Positions 1 to 12,715 of a stretch of DNA of 64,000 nucleotides are shown one piece after another. Origin of the DNA: Homarus americanus (Eukaryota > Arthropoda > Malacostraca > Decapoda > Nephropidae); the NCBI RefSeq assembly GCF_018991925.1, contig NW_024711973.1, positions 1-64,000 of the forward strand, read 5' to 3'. The first letter of the stretch is position 1, and every line of letters starts with the position of its first letter. A program made the translations under genes and the position numbers. A model generated the notes under the pieces. That model was not told where the DNA came from. It ran no database searches and saw only the letters and a list, made by a program, of their open reading frames with translations.

Positions 1-1042
<1,042 letters not shown>

Positions 1043-1250
1043 CCACCCCCACCCCTTTTTACCACCCACAGACAGACAGACACTATAATACATGGTTAGT
1101 GAGGTATTGCTCTGGCCACCGCCGAGACAGTGACGCAAACTTCACCTCGTGGCAGAATATATATTTGTGGTTGGTGGTTTAACGTTGACCATTTTCGCCG
1201 ACATTTTCTGCGTGGAGGTCTCTGGAGTGACTTTTGTTTTTGTTGGTATT
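1043..1250. other. short unique spacer
   Basis: About 200 bases of mixed sequence between the TTA array and the pyrimidine tract. No gene, RNA or transposon end is recognisable. Confidence 0.5.
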
Positions 1251-1916
1251 TTCCTTTGTCTGTTCATTGTCTCTTTTTTTTCTATTTGTATGTCTGTCTT
1301 CTTGTCTCTCTCTCTCTCTGTCTATCTATATCTATCTGACTATCTGTCTGTCTCTCTCTCTGTCTGTCTGTCTGTCTGTTTGTCTGTTTATCCTTATCTT
1401 TATCTTTATATTTCTGATTTCCTCTCTTGTTTTCTCTTGTTCTCTTGATTTTCTCCTTCCTTTTTTCTTCTATTTTTCCTAATTATTTTCTTTCCTTGAG
1501 TATCTTTTTTTTTTCATCTATTTTATTATTGTTATTTTACTTTGTCTCAGTTAATTCGTTTTATCCTTTCGTTCTTTTATTATCACTTGGGTTTTCTTCC
1601 TTATATATTTATCACAGCGTCTTTCTTTTTCCAGCCAATTTTTTATATCTGAAGGAAATTTATAGCTTATCTATCACACCGTTTTCTCTCTTGCACTTTC
1701 TTCTCATTTTCCTCCCATTCTTCGTCCTCATTTCTTCTGTCTCCTCTTTCTCCTCTTCCTCTCTTTCCTCTACCTCCTCCTTCTCTCCTCATTTTCTTCT
1801 GCCTGTTTCTCCTTCTCATTTTCTTCCTTCTTCCTCTTCTCCTTCTTTTCTCTTCCTTCGTCTTTTCATTCATTTATTCTCTCATATTTTGCCTCCACGA
1901 GATTATCAGATATGTA
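1251..1916. repeat. T/C-rich low-complexity tract with TCTG/TCTC runs
   Basis: Strongly pyrimidine-biased plus strand. TCTC and TCTG runs lie at about 1305-1385, followed by irregular T- and C-rich sequence. It grades into the C-rich minisatellite that starts near 1917. No coding signal. Confidence 0.8.
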
Positions 1917-2845
1917 TCCTGCCCCTCTCGCCCCTCCCTGTGCCCCTCCCTGTCTCGCCTCCCTGTCTCTCTCCCCTCCCTGTCTCTCGTCCCTTCCCCT
2001 GTCTCTCGCCCTCCCCTGTCTCTCATCCCCTCCTGTCTCTCTCCCTCCCTGTCTCTCGCCTCCTGTCTCCTCGCCCCTCCTGTCTCTCGCCCCTCCCTGT
2101 CTCCTTCCCCTCCCTGTCTCTCGCCCCTCCCTGTCTCTCTCGCCCCTCCTGTCTCTCGCCCCTCCTGTCTCTCGCCCTCCCTGTCTCTTGCCCCTCCCTG
2201 TCTCTCCTCCCTCCTGTCTCTCGCCCCCCCTGTCTCCCTTCCTCCTGTCTCTCCTTCTCCCTGTCTCTCTGCCCCTCCCTGTCTCTCCGCCCCTCCCTGT
2301 CTCTCGCCCTTCCTGTCTCTCGCCTTCCTGTCTCTCCCCTCCTGTCTCTCCTTCCCTCCTGTCTCTCGCCCCTCCTGTCTCTCGCCCTCCTGTCTCTCGC
2401 CTCCCTGTCTCTCGCCCCTCCCTGTCTCTCGCCCCTCCCTGTCTCTCGCCCTCCTGTCTCTCTCCCCTTCCTGTCTCGCCCTTCCTGTCTCTCGCCCCTT
2501 CTGTCTCTCGCCCTCCCTGTCTCTCCTTCCCCTCCCTGTCTCCTCGCCCCTCCTGTCTCTCGCCCCTCCCTGTCTCTCGCCCTCCCTGTCTCTCTCGCCC
2601 CTCCTGTCTCTCGCCCCTCCTGTCTCTCGCCCCCTCCCTGTCTCTCGCCCCTCCCTGTCTCTCCCCTCCCTGTCTCTCCCTTCCCCTCCCTGTCTCTCGC
2701 CCCTCCCTGTCTCCTTCCCTCCTGTCTCTCGCCCCTCCCTGTCTCTCTCCTCCCCTCCTGTCTCTCGCCCTCCCTGTCTCTCGCCCCTCCCTGTCTCTCG
2801 CCCTTCCTGTCTCCCCTCCCTGTCTCCGCCCCTCCCTGTTTCTCG
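1917..2845. repeat. minisatellite family 1, about 17 bp C-rich unit
   Basis: Tandem array of units close to GCCCCTCCCTGTCTCTC, about 55 imperfect copies. Single-base length variation in the C runs constantly shifts frame and phase. The plus strand is almost entirely C and T, with one G per TGT and one per CG. Translations (Ser/Pro/Leu-rich on plus, Arg/Gly/Glu-rich on minus) are artefacts. It gives way to a related second family near 2846. Confidence 0.95.
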
Positions 2846-5800
2846 CCTCCTCTCTCTCCCCTCTCTCTTATCTCCCGCCTCTCCGCCACCCTCTTTCTAT
2901 TGCCTCTTCTCCCTCCCCTCTCTCATCCTCCCCTCTCTCGCCCCTCCTCTCTCCCCTCCCCTTCTGCCTCCCCTCTCTCGCCCTTCCCCCCCTCTCCCTT
3001 CCCCCTCTCGCCCTTCCCCTCTCCCTTCCCCCCTCTCGCCTTCCCCTCTCGCCCTTCCCCCTTCTCGCCCTTCCCCTCTCCCCTCCCCCCTCTCCCCCTC
3101 CCCTTCTCTCTCCCCTCCCCTCTCTCTCCCTTCCCCCTCTCTCTCCCTTCCCTCTCTCTCCCTTCCCTCTCTCGCCCTTCCCTCTCTCTCGCCCTTCCCC
3201 CCTCTCTCGCCCCCCTCCCCCCTCTCTCCCTTCCCCTCCCCCTCTCTCGCCCCTCCCCTCTCTCGCCTCCCCCCTCTCCCCTCCCCTCTCTCCCCCTCCC
3301 CTCTCTCCCCTCCCCTCTCCGCCCCTCCCCCTCTCTCGCCCTCTCCCCCCCCTCTCTCGCCCTTCCCTCTCTCGCCCTTCCCCCTCTCTCGCCCTTCCCC
3401 CTCTCCGCCTTCCCCCTCTCTCCCCTTCCCCTCTCTCGTCCCTTCCCTCTCTCGCCCTTCCCTCTCTCTCTTCCTTCCCTCTCTCTCGCCCTTCCCCTCT
3501 CTCCTTCCCTTCCCTCTCTCTCTCCCTTCCCTCTCTCTCGCCCTTCCCTCTCTCGCCCTTCCTCTCTCTCGCCTTCCCTCTCTCTCTTCCTTCCCTCTCT
3601 CTTGCCCTTCCCTCTCTCTCTTCTTCCCTCTCTCTCGCCCCCTCCCCCTCTCTCTCCTTCCCCTCTCTCCTTGCCCCCTCTCTCACCCCTCCCCCTCTCC
3701 GCCTCCCCTCTCTCGCCCCTCCCCTCTCTCTCCTCTCCCCCTCTCTCCCGCCCCTCCCCTCTCTCGCCTCCCCTCTCTCGCCCCTCCCCTCTCTCGCCCT
3801 TCCCTCTCTCTCGCCTCCCCCCTCTCTCGTCCTTCCCTCTCTCTCGCTCTTCCCCTCTCTCCTTCCCTTCCCCTCTCTCCTTATCCCCTTCTCTCGCCCA
3901 TCCCTTCTCTCCTTTCCTTCTCTCCTTCCCCTCTCTCGCTTCCTTCCTCCTCTCTCTCCCTTCCTCTCTCTCTCCTTCCTTCCTCCTTTCTGTCCCCTTG
4001 CCCTCTCTCCTTATCCCTCTCTTCTTCCTCTCCTTCTCTCTCGCCCATCCCCTCTCCTTGCTTCCCCTCTCTCCTTGTCCCCTCTCTCCTTGTCCCCTCC
4101 TCCCATCCCCTCTCTCCTTACATCCCCTCTCTCCTTGGTCCCCTCTCTCTTTTGTTTTGTTTTTTGTTTTTGTTTTGTTTTTTCCTTGTCCCCCTCTCCT
4201 TGTCCCCTCTCTGTCCCTCCTCCCCTCTGTCGCCCTCTCTCTCTTGTCCCCTCTCTATTTATCCCTCTTGCCTTTTTTGCATCCTTCTCTCGCCCTTCCC
4301 CTCTCTCCCTCTCTCTTCCTTGTCTCTCCTTGTCCTCTCTCTCTTCCTTCCCTCTCTTGCCTCCTCTCTCCTTCTCCTCTCTCTCCTTCCTTCCCTCTCT
4401 CTCTTTCCCTCTCTCTCGCCCTTCCTCTCTCCTTCCTTCTCTCTCTCTCGCCCTTCCCTTTCTCCTGTCCTCCCTTTTGTTTGTTTTTTGTTTCTCTCGC
4501 CCTTCCTCTCTCTCGCCCTTCCCTCTCTCGCCCTTCCCTCTCTCTCCTTCCCCTCTCTCTCCTTCCCTTCCCTCTCTCTCGCCCTTCCCTCTCTCTCCTT
4601 CCTTCCTCTCTCTCTTCCTTCCCTCTCTCTCGCCCTTCCCTCTCTCTCGCCTTCCCTCTCTCTCCTTCCCCTTCCCTCTCTCCTTCCCCTTCCCTCTCTC
4701 TCCTTGCCTCTCCTGCCCCCTCCCCCTCTCTCGCCCCCTCCCCTCTCTCGCCCTTCCCCTCTCTCGCCCCCCTCCCCCTCTCTCGCCCCTCCCCCTCTCT
4801 CCCCGCCCCTCCCCTCTCTCGCCCCTCCCCTCTCTCGCCCCTCCCCTCTCTGCCCCCTCCCCCTCTCTCCTTCCTTCCCTCTCTCTCCTTCCCCTCCCCC
4901 TCTCTCGTCTTCCCCTCTCTCTCCGCTCTTCCCCCTCTCTCGCCTTCCCCTCTCTCGCCCATCCCTTCTCTCGTTGCATCCTTCTCCTTGCATCCTTCTC
5001 TCGCCCTTCCCCCTCTCTCGCCCTTCTCCCTCTCTCGCCCTTCCTCCCTCTCTCTCCTTCCTTCCTCTCTCTCTCGCCCTTCCCCTCTCTCGCCCTTCCC
5101 CTCTCTCCGCCCTTCCCCCTCTCTCCTTGTCCCCTCTCTCGCCCATCCCCTCTCTCCTTCCTCCCCCTCTCTCGCCATCCCCTCTCGCCCATCCCCTCTC
5201 GCCCATCCCCCTCTCTCGCCATCCCCTCTCCTTGCATCCCCTCTCTCGCCCATCCCTCTCTCGCCCATCCCCCTCTCTCGCCCATCCCCCCTCTCTCGCC
5301 CTTCCCCCTCTCCTCGACCTTCCTCTCTCTCCCTTACATCCCTCTCTCTCTCCTTGTCCCCTCTCTCCTTCTCCCCTCTCTCTCCTTGTCCCCCTCTCCT
5401 TGTCTCCCTCTCTCCTTATCCCCCTCTCTTCCATTCCCCTCTCTCCTTGTTCCTCTCTCGCCCTTCCTCTCTCTCCTTGTCCCTCTCTCACTTCCCTCCT
5501 CTCTCTCCTTACATCCCTCTCTCTCGCCCTTCCTCTCTCTCTCCTTCCTCTCTCTCGCTTGCTCCCCTCTCTCCCTTATCCCCCTCTCTCCTTCCCTTCA
5601 CCTCTCTCTCGCCCATCCCTCTCTCCCATTCCATCTCTCGCCCTTCCTCTCTCTCCTTCCCTCTCTCCTCCCCTCTCCTTGTCCCCTCTCGCGCCCATCC
5701 CCCTCTCTCACTTGCTTCCTCTCGCCCTTCCCCTCCTTTCCACCCTTCCCCTCTTGCCCTTCCCCCCTCTCCTGCCCTTCCCCCTCTCTCCTTCCCATCC

Positions 5801-6240
5801 CCCCCTCTCGCCCTCCCCCTCTCGTCATCCCCTCTCTCCTTCCCCTCTCTCCTTGCTTCCCCCTCTCTCGCCCTTCCCCCCCCCTCTCGCCCATCCCCTC
5901 TCTCCTTCCATCCCCTCTCTCCCCTTACATCCCCCCCCTCTCTCCCCTTCCCTCCCCCTCTCTCCTTCCTTCCCCCCTCTCTCGCCTTCCCCTCTCTCCT
6001 TGTCCCCTCTCCTTCCCATCCCCCTCTCTCCTTGTCCCCCCTCTCGCCCATCCCCCCCTCTCCCCATCCCCCTCTCTCCTTGTCCCCTCTCTCGCCCTTC
6101 CCCCTCTCTCGCCCTCTCTCCTTCCCCTCTCTCGCCCTTCCCCCCTCTCTCTTGCCCTTCCCCCTCTCTCGCCCTTCCCCTCTCTCCTTATCCCCTCTCT
6201 CCTTTGTCCCTCTCTCCTTCATCCCCTCTCTTCTCCTCTC
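2846..6240. repeat. minisatellite family 2, 15-17 bp C/T unit, 3.4 kb
   Basis: Long array of units close to CCCCTCTCTCGCCCTT, sharing the CTCTCGCCC core with family 1 but lacking its TGT. Subtypes are spatially ordered: CGCCCTTCC units dominate from about 2.9 to 3.9 kb and 4.4 to 5.1 kb, and CTCCTTGTCCC and CGCCCATCC units from about 3.9 to 4.2 kb and 5.1 to 6.2 kb. Two islands of TTTTGTTTTT interrupt it (about 4150-4186 and 4477-4494). The plus strand is nearly pure pyrimidine for more than 3 kb. Confidence 0.95.
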
Positions 6241-6265
6241 ATCTTCTCCCTTACGGGCTCAGCTT

Positions 6266-6466
6266 ACACACACACACACACACACACATGTCACCATCCA
6301 CGCTCACGATCATTCTGAATACACACAAACACACACACTGCTCTTACACTGGCATAAACCTCCCACAAAACACCCAAACATACACAAATACACGCTCACG
6401 CGCACACACACACAAACATCACGCACACAAAATCCCACACCCACAAAATCCACACCCACACACAAT

Positions 6467-6500
<34 letters not shown>

Positions 6501-6520
6501 CACAAACATCCTTACACACA
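6266..6520. repeat. (CA)n and degenerate CA-rich tract
   Basis: Two clean CA runs (about 6266-6288 and 6470-6499) are joined by degenerate ACACAC/ACAAAC sequence. Simple repeat decay product, no coding signal. Confidence 0.9.
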
Positions 6521-6744
6521 CAAGCCTGCAAACACCAACGCCACACCCAACTGCCTTGCCCGCACCCCAAGCACCAACGGCAAGGTTAAAAACAACTCCA
6601 GATCTTACAACAAACCAAATTGTGAACGAGGATGATAAGGATTTTAGCCAATGAAGGAGGAGGTGGTGTCTGCTTGTCTTGGCAGCCCATCAGAAAAATT
6701 ACAGATGTTTACTTTTAATGGGAGGTGTGCAGGCGTCCTTCTTC

Positions 6745-6897
6745 TCTCCTCCTCCTCCTCCTCCTCCTCCTCCTCCTCCTCCTCCTCCTCCTCCTCCTTC
6801 TTCCTTCCTCCTCCTCCCTCCTTCTTATCCTCCTCCTCCTCCTCCTTCTTCTTATCCTCCTCCTCCCTCCTCGTTCTTATTCTCCTCCTCCTCCCCT
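6745..6897. repeat. (TCC)n microsatellite
   Basis: TCC trinucleotide repeat with TTC and TTA interruptions. Purine-free on the plus strand apart from scattered A. Confidence 0.93.
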
Positions 6898-6934
6898 TAA
6901 AGATACAACCCCCCCCCCGTCGCTTGCATTATGA

Positions 6935-6965
<31 letters not shown>
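6935..6965. repeat. (TC)n microsatellite
   Basis: About 15 uninterrupted TC dinucleotides, a little downstream of a nine-base C run. Confidence 0.95.
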
Positions 6966-6968
<3 letters not shown>

Positions 6969-7149
6969 GTAATTCATTGACTGGTAGCTTGTATTAACCC
7001 ACACTACGCGCTTTAAAGATATTGTTTATTAAATCGCAGAAATACATAATAACATCAACGATAACATCTACGGGAACCTAAGCATGAATTACTGGAGAAA
7101 AGACAAATAAATCAAAAAAACAAAATGGATAAAAATCATGTATTTAGAT

Positions 7150-7300
7150 ATGTTAATTATTATTTAGAAGTATTATGTAGTGTGACGTATTATTTAGAAC
7201 CGTTACGTAATACTTTAGAACCATTGAGTGATAAAAGTTAGGTCACGTAATATTCAGAACGGTCACGTAACATTTACAAGCGTCACGTATAAAAGCAAAA
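7150..7300. repeat. degenerate tandem repeat around GTCACGTAATATTTAGAAC
   Basis: Four or five diverged units of roughly 30 bp carry ACGTA followed by an ATTTAGAAC-like block. Copies differ at many positions, so this is an old array. The surrounding 6.97-7.43 kb shows no gene. Confidence 0.6.
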
Positions 7301-7435
7301 GCACCAACGCGCCCAACAAGCATCAGTATCAGATCCTCCGCAGCTTGAAATGCTCTGGAAATTCGGTGAAAATGGACTCCAAGTCTATTCCTACCTCGAG
7401 TGTGTAAATTTGTGTAGTGCAGGTGTTACGAGCCG

Positions 7436-7606
7436 CGGAGGAGCCAGGCTGGGGTGAAGGTTGGGCGAAGCTGGGGTGGGGCAGGAGGTAGGGTGGGACT
7501 CAGATAGAGGGGGTCGGGGTACGAGGTGTTGGTGGGATGGGGAGGAGGTGGTTCAGGGGGTGTGGGTGAGTTGGGTCAGGTGGTAATGGTGGGGTGCTGG
7601 GGTGTG
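7436..7606 (+). other. G-rich strand with many GGGG runs
   Basis: The plus strand holds more than a dozen runs of three to six G over about 170 bases, separated by short loops. This matches the sequence pattern for G-quadruplex formation. There is no clear repeat unit. A coding or promoter role cannot be shown from sequence. Confidence 0.7.
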
Positions 7607-7754
7607 GTCGGCGTCGCTTTTGCATATATACTGTACACTATGCATGAGGTGTCCGTCATCGGTAGCACTCCTGGGACAAATATACGGCTCCCTTGGGACG
7701 CATATGTCTGACGAGCATCCCACGTTGACCTCGTCACATCTCCCTGAGACTTCT

Positions 7755-7925
7755 GACCTCCCTCCCTCCCTCCCTCCCTCCTTAGACCTCCTCCCTCCGC
7801 CCCCTCTCCAGCCCTGCGACCTCATCTCTCCCTTCCCTCCCAGACGTCTTCCCTCTCTATCCTCCCTTCCCCATCTTCCCTTCTCCCCTACCCGAGACCT
7901 CCAACTTAATTCCTTCCTTCCTCCT
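7755..7925. repeat. CCCT-rich pyrimidine tract
   Basis: CCTCCCTCCC tetranucleotide repeats at about 7758-7785, then irregular C/T-rich sequence. Low complexity, no gene. Confidence 0.75.
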
Positions 7926-8079
7926 CAGCCCTTAAAAGCCCTTAAAGCCCTTATGATGTTAGCTACAACCTTAGTTACTCTATATGATAACCTCACAGTG
8001 GCCCTATGACGAGCTTAAGGGATTCTTAGACCATGAAGGAAGTGCCTCGTTAACCCCAGGTGGACGCAGTAGGTCGAGT

Positions 8080-8485
8080 TTACCTCCCTTGAGTACAGTG
8101 AACTAGCACAGTGAGTAAGGATTTTTAACCAATCTGACTTAACACCTAGGAGTACAAATGCCAGCCTTTTGAGTACAGTGAATTAGCACTGTAAGTTATA
8201 TAAGCCCTCGAGTACGATAACTTAACCTCGGTGTACGAATAGCAACCTGAGTACTAGGGTTAAATCATCGTACTTAAGGGGCTACGGTATCTTACTCTGT
8301 TGTGTTGCTTCACTATATTTAGATGGCTGGGATTCTTACTGAAGAGGTTAAGTTGTCTTACTAAGTGCATTAAGTCATCGTACTCAAGATAAGTTATAGC
8401 ACTCAAAGTTATAGTACTCAAAAGGTTAAGTCCTAGTACTCAAGGGGTTAAGTCATCGTATTCAAGGGGTTGAGTTATCATCATA
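8080..8485. repeat. degenerate tandem array, about 22 bp unit at its right end
   Basis: Units contain GGTTAAGTCATCGTACTCAA. The last copies (8415-8485) are spaced at 22 bp and fairly well conserved. Toward the left, units diverge into GAGTACAGTGAACTAGCAC-like forms. The conservation gradient suggests expansion at the right end and decay at the left. Confidence 0.7.
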
Positions 8486-8577
8486 AAAGTGGTGTACTGT
8501 ATATAGTGTTACCATTTCCCACGAGGAGCAGCTATCATTTTCATGTATGTAAATTGCAGCACCACCTGAATAAAATC

Positions 8578-8947
8578 GCTCTCTCTCCCTCCTCCTCCTC
8601 TTGCTCCTCCTTTTCTTCTTCCTCCTCTTCTTCCTCATCCTCTTCTTCTTCTTCCTCCTCTTCTTCCTCCTCCTCCTCTTCTTTCTCCTCCTTCTTCTTC
8701 CTTTCTCCTCTTCTTCCTCCTCCTTTCTTCCTCCTCCTCCTCTTCTTCATCCTCCTCTTCCTTTCTTCCCTCCTCTCTTCTCCTCCTCCTCCTCCTCTTC
8801 TCCTCTCTTCCTCCTCCTCCTCTTTTCATGGCTTCCTCCTCCTCCTCCTCCTCCTCTTCTTTCTCCTCTTCTTCTCCTCCTCTTCTTCCTCCTCCTCTTC
8901 TTCCTCCTCCTCTTCTTCCTCCTCCTCTTCTTCCCTCCTCCTCTCCC

Positions 8948-8985
<38 letters not shown>

Positions 8986-9016
8986 TTCCTCCTCCTCTTC
9001 TCCTCCTCTTCTTGAA
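8578..9016. repeat. (TCC/TTC)n compound microsatellite
   Basis: About 440 bases of TCCTCC and TTCTTC blocks, pyrimidine-only on plus. It contains higher-order TCTTCTTCCTCCTCC units. Poly-Ser and poly-Glu translations are artefacts. Confidence 0.95.
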
Positions 9017-9143
9017 TAAAGTTGCACTCCTACTACTGCCCCTCTCACTGAAGGAAACCAAGAACAAAACGACATTATTTACTTGAAGGTTTATGAAGTA
9101 AGAAGACATTAGAATTATTTACAAACACGCAAACTTTCTCTCT

Positions 9144-9181
9144 CCTAACCTAACCTAACCTAACCTAACCTAACCTAACTT
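9144..9181. repeat. interstitial (CCTAA)n, telomere-like
   Basis: About seven perfect CCTAA units. This is the complement of TTAGG, the arthropod telomere motif. It is short and interstitial, so it does not mark a chromosome end. A run of C follows at 9187-9199. Confidence 0.9.
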
Positions 9182-9199
9182 AAACTACCCCCCCCCCCT

Positions 9200-9715
9200 T
9201 AGGTGAAATAATCGGGGAAGGGTGGTTAATGTTCAGGTGATCTCTTAAAGGCATTATTGATGATGTTGTAAATTTACCTGAACACCTCAGTTTGCAGGTA
9301 AGAACACGACTAATACTACACCTGGTGATTGACAAACAAGAGACAGGTGAATTATCATAATATTTTTTACTGTCTTGGCATTGTCCTTCTCGCACTCTTT
9401 GTTTCTCTCTCTTACAGTTTATCTCTTCCTCTCGCACACTTTATCTCTCCCTTTCACACACTTAATCTCTCCCTTTCACACACTTAACCTCTCCTTCTCG
9501 CACACTTCCTCTCCCTCACTTCACTGCATTTATTCTATCTCCCTTCACTGAATTTAATGACGTTTGTTCTTCTTGTTGATAAATTGCCATTGTTTGTATT
9601 TCTCTCAGTCCTTTGTCTTAACCCATCGCTTCTCTCTATCCTTCAGTTTGTAATGTCAGTTATTCTTATCTTTCTTTCATTTTTATTACTTTTACTCCGT
9701 TATTATTGTTTTTAG
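9200..9715. other. no gene seen
   Basis: Mixed sequence with a few imperfect repeats of CTCTCCCTTTCACACACTTAA at 9440-9510. Nothing else recognisable. Confidence 0.4.
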
Positions 9716-9717
9716 TA

Positions 9718-9799
<82 letters not shown>
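9716..9799. repeat. (TTA)n microsatellite
   Basis: Uninterrupted trinucleotide repeat of about 27 units, followed by T-rich sequence. Confidence 0.97.
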
Positions 9800-10204
9800 T
9801 CATCTATTTTTTTTACTGTCATTCTTTTAGTGTTCTTCTTTTCATCTTTCTTCTTATTCTCCTTTATTCTCCTCGTCCTCCTCCTTGCTTTTTCTCAAGT
9901 CATGTTATTTTTTTAACTAATTCTCACATCTTTTATTTTTGTCTTAAGTTCTTCAATTTCTATCAATACTCATTTATCCATTCCTGTGTTCTCTCTTCCT
10001 TCCTTCCTTCCTTTCTTCCTTCCCCTTATGATTCTTGTTTACTGTTGTTGACCTTTTATTACCGTCTGTTTGCCCAATGTTATCTCTCAAATTCTTCTCC
10101 CTTCTGCTTAATTACTCTTTATCCTATACTGTGGTTCCTCAGGGGTGGGGGAGGGGGGGAATGTTTACTTTCCTCACTTCTGCTTTTCTCATTGTCCTTC
10201 ATCC

Positions 10205-10285
10205 TTTCCTTTTGGGTGTGTTTTGCGTTGTGGATTTGGTGTGGTGTGTGTTGTGGGTGTAGTGTGGTGTGGTGTGTGTGTTTTT
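10205..10285. repeat. GT/GTGTG-rich tract
   Basis: Imperfect GTGTGG and TGTGTT repeats on plus. A G-rich island (GGGGTGGGGGAGGGGGGG) lies just upstream at 10142-10159. Confidence 0.7.
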
Positions 10286-10526
10286 GCGGATTATGTAACT
10301 CAATATTCTAGTAAGTGCCCAGGAATGCCGGAGAGTTTATTTACTGCTCTGGCTAATCCTATGCCAGAGAGTTTTTATTCCTATTCCATAAACCCACCAC
10401 CAGCAGTTAGAAACTCTCTGCTTCAATTATCTTTAATCGGCAAATCGATTTTATAATTACACTTGACTGATCTCTCCCTGTACCACTAAATAGAAGAAAA
10501 AAGTAAGTTAATTTGCATCAGTGTTG

Positions 10527-10668
10527 CCAATTACAGGTGGATGGACAGGGGCAAAGAGGGAGAGTAATTACTGTATACTCGTACTTAAAATTTTACCCCA
10601 CAAGGGAATCTAACCCTGGAACATTAGGTTCTGAAGCGAGTATGATGACCACTCCACCACTGGTCGCC
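10527..10668 (-). mobile_element. degenerate tRNA-derived SINE
   Basis: Read on minus, a tRNA-like head starts near 10668. It has an A-box-like GTGGTGGAGTGGTC and a B-box-like GGGTTAGATTCCC. After about 35 bases of linker comes a body with TTTGCCCCTGTCCATCC and CACCTGTAATTGGCAAC. The same body follows the tRNA-Gly-like SINE at 23.4 kb, so the two belong to one family. The head is too diverged to assign an anticodon. Confidence 0.65.
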
Positions 10669-10699
10669 ATCATATACATAGTTCATGCACAAATACGGA

Positions 10700-11379
10700 A
10701 ACACAACACAAGTATGCAGTAAGCACTCTTAGACACTGCTGTTGGCTACATTCACACTCATGTCTGAAATTTCATGAACGTTAGGATATATTTTTTAAAG
10801 AGGGAATCAGTCGATGAAATGAACATAACCTCCAATCGTTAGAAGTGCTGCACGTGAACTATTGAGTACTACACGTGCAGGTTAACACAGGTGGATATAA
10901 GTTATTGTGTATCAGACTTTAATAGTCAATGAATTTTCAGACCTCCAGGGAACTTGTGAGAGTATCTATAGAAACATTTCCTACTGTGAAATCATTCGAG
11001 ATTCGGATTCAAACCAGTCTGGCGAAACATGACATTCTTGCCATTAGAATTTCATGTTCATTTAATTTATTCAGTGTCTCCTTTTTTTATCTTCATAATA
11101 TTGATTTTGTTGCATTGAGTCGTATATTCATTCCTCATCGTTGAATGAATTCCAATAACTAGGTACCCAGGAATTTATTTTCGATTATCCGTGAAATTGA
11201 TGCTACAGTCTGTGTACCTGACATTATATTCTACAGTAACATCGGGTGATAAAACCTTTTGGCTTTGTGTTATTTGACATGGAAAGTAATTGATGAAATA
11301 TGAACGAAAGACAACATCACTACGCAAAAAACTATTTTCGTACGTAATAAATGAACCAGAAAGTGAAAAAAAAAATTAC
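10700..11379. other. no gene seen
   Basis: AT-rich unique-looking sequence without repeats, transposon ends or a coding pattern that I can identify. Confidence 0.4.
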
Positions 11380-12715
11380 CCATAAGTACATAAGAATGGG
11401 GGAAACTGCAGCTGGCTTTTTGGCCCATACTAGGCAGTCCCGTTTACACCCAACCCCTATCGTTCCTATATCCGTCCAACCTATATTTGAAGCTATCCAG
11501 TATGTTCGAGTCAATGATGAAGTTTGGTAACTTGTTCCACTTATCCACTACATCATTTTAAAACAACTGTTTATCTATCTAAATCTAAATCTAAATTTGT
11601 TTAATTTAAAACCATTACTACGAGTTCGCTCCTGGTTGGATAATTCAAATACCTTTGTTATATCACCTTTGTTTAGCCCTGACATCCATTTATATACACC
11701 TCAATTATATCGTCCCTCACTCTACGTCTCTCGAGGGAGTGCAAATTCAGATGCTTTAATCTGTCCCTATACTCAAGGTTCATAATGCCCGGGATTAGTC
11801 TTGTCATCCTCCTCTGTATGCTTTCTAGGGATTCGATATCCATTTTGTAGTACGGTGACCAAAACTGAACTGCATACACGTGAGGTCTGACAAGCGCAAG
11901 ATATAGTTTTTGGGTAACCTCGCTAGTCTTGTAGCTAACACTTGTTTGTATGAACCCAAGTACTTTGTTAGCCTTATTTCGAGCAAATATGCATTGTTGT
12001 CTTGGCTTGATTCCTACTTATCATTACTCCTAAACCTTTCTCACAGTCGGATTTCTCTGTCAACGTTGTTCAAATGATATCTGGTTTCTCTGTTTTCAAT
12101 TCCTTCACATTTGTCCACATTAAATTTCATCTACCATTTTTCAGACCATGCGAAAATTTTATTTAGATCTTCCCGTAGTATTGCGGAGTTCTATTCAGAT
12201 TTAATTACACGCCGTATTTTAGTGACGTCAGCAAATTTACTTACGTTGCTGCCTACGCCTTTATCTATGTTGTTTATGTATATAATAAATAGTAATGGTC
12301 CAAGTACTGAGCCTTGGGGTACACCACTAGTGACGTTACCCCAATTGGATTTAGTGCCCTTAAAGGTTACTCACTGTTTTCTGTCCTGTAAGCACGCCCT
12401 AATCCAGCTCAAAATACCTTCAATTCCATGTGACTCCAATTTACGTATTAGTCTTTCGTGGGGGACCTGTCGCAGGCTTTGCTTAAGTCGAGGTAAACCA
12501 CATCAAAATCGTGTCCGTCATCCACTTATTCGAAAACAGTGGAAAAGAGTGATAATTAGATTTGTCAGACATGAACGCCCACTTGTGAAGCCACGTTGAG
12601 AATCACTGATCAATTTGTGTTTCTCTAAGTGAAATTATTGCTACCAGTAATTTGCCTACAATTGATGTTAAACTAATTGGACGATATAGATTCGGGTACT
12701 ACACCGGTCTTTAAT
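11380..12715 (-). pseudogene. CR1-like LINE relic: reverse transcriptase to 3' end
   Basis: Minus-strand translation, with frameshifts and stops, follows the order of a non-LTR reverse transcriptase. It opens with RPISLTSIVGKLL near 12690, then an LDLSKACDR block (palm motif A, aspartates kept) near 12490, then SGVPQGSVLGPLLFIIYINN near 12310. FADVT near 12230 is the FADDT catalytic motif with its second Asp replaced by Val. The C-terminal part (QFWSPYYKMDIESLESIQRR, 11879-11673) is in frame. At the 3' end, ATTCTTATGTACTTATG resembles the short terminal repeats of CR1 elements. The 5' part and endonuclease are absent. The mutated catalytic site and in-frame stops show it is dead. Clade assignment (CR1 rather than another jockey-group clade) is inference. 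Confidence 0.85.

Noticed and set aside
1427..6589. Open frame of about 1,720 codons rich in Ser, Pro and Leu, with large Arg/Gly/Glu frames on minus
   Set aside because: It is a translation of pyrimidine minisatellites. Frame phase shifts with every unit-length change and no domain or splice context exists.
9144..9181. Telomere end
   Set aside because: Only about seven CCTAA units, with unrelated sequence on both sides.
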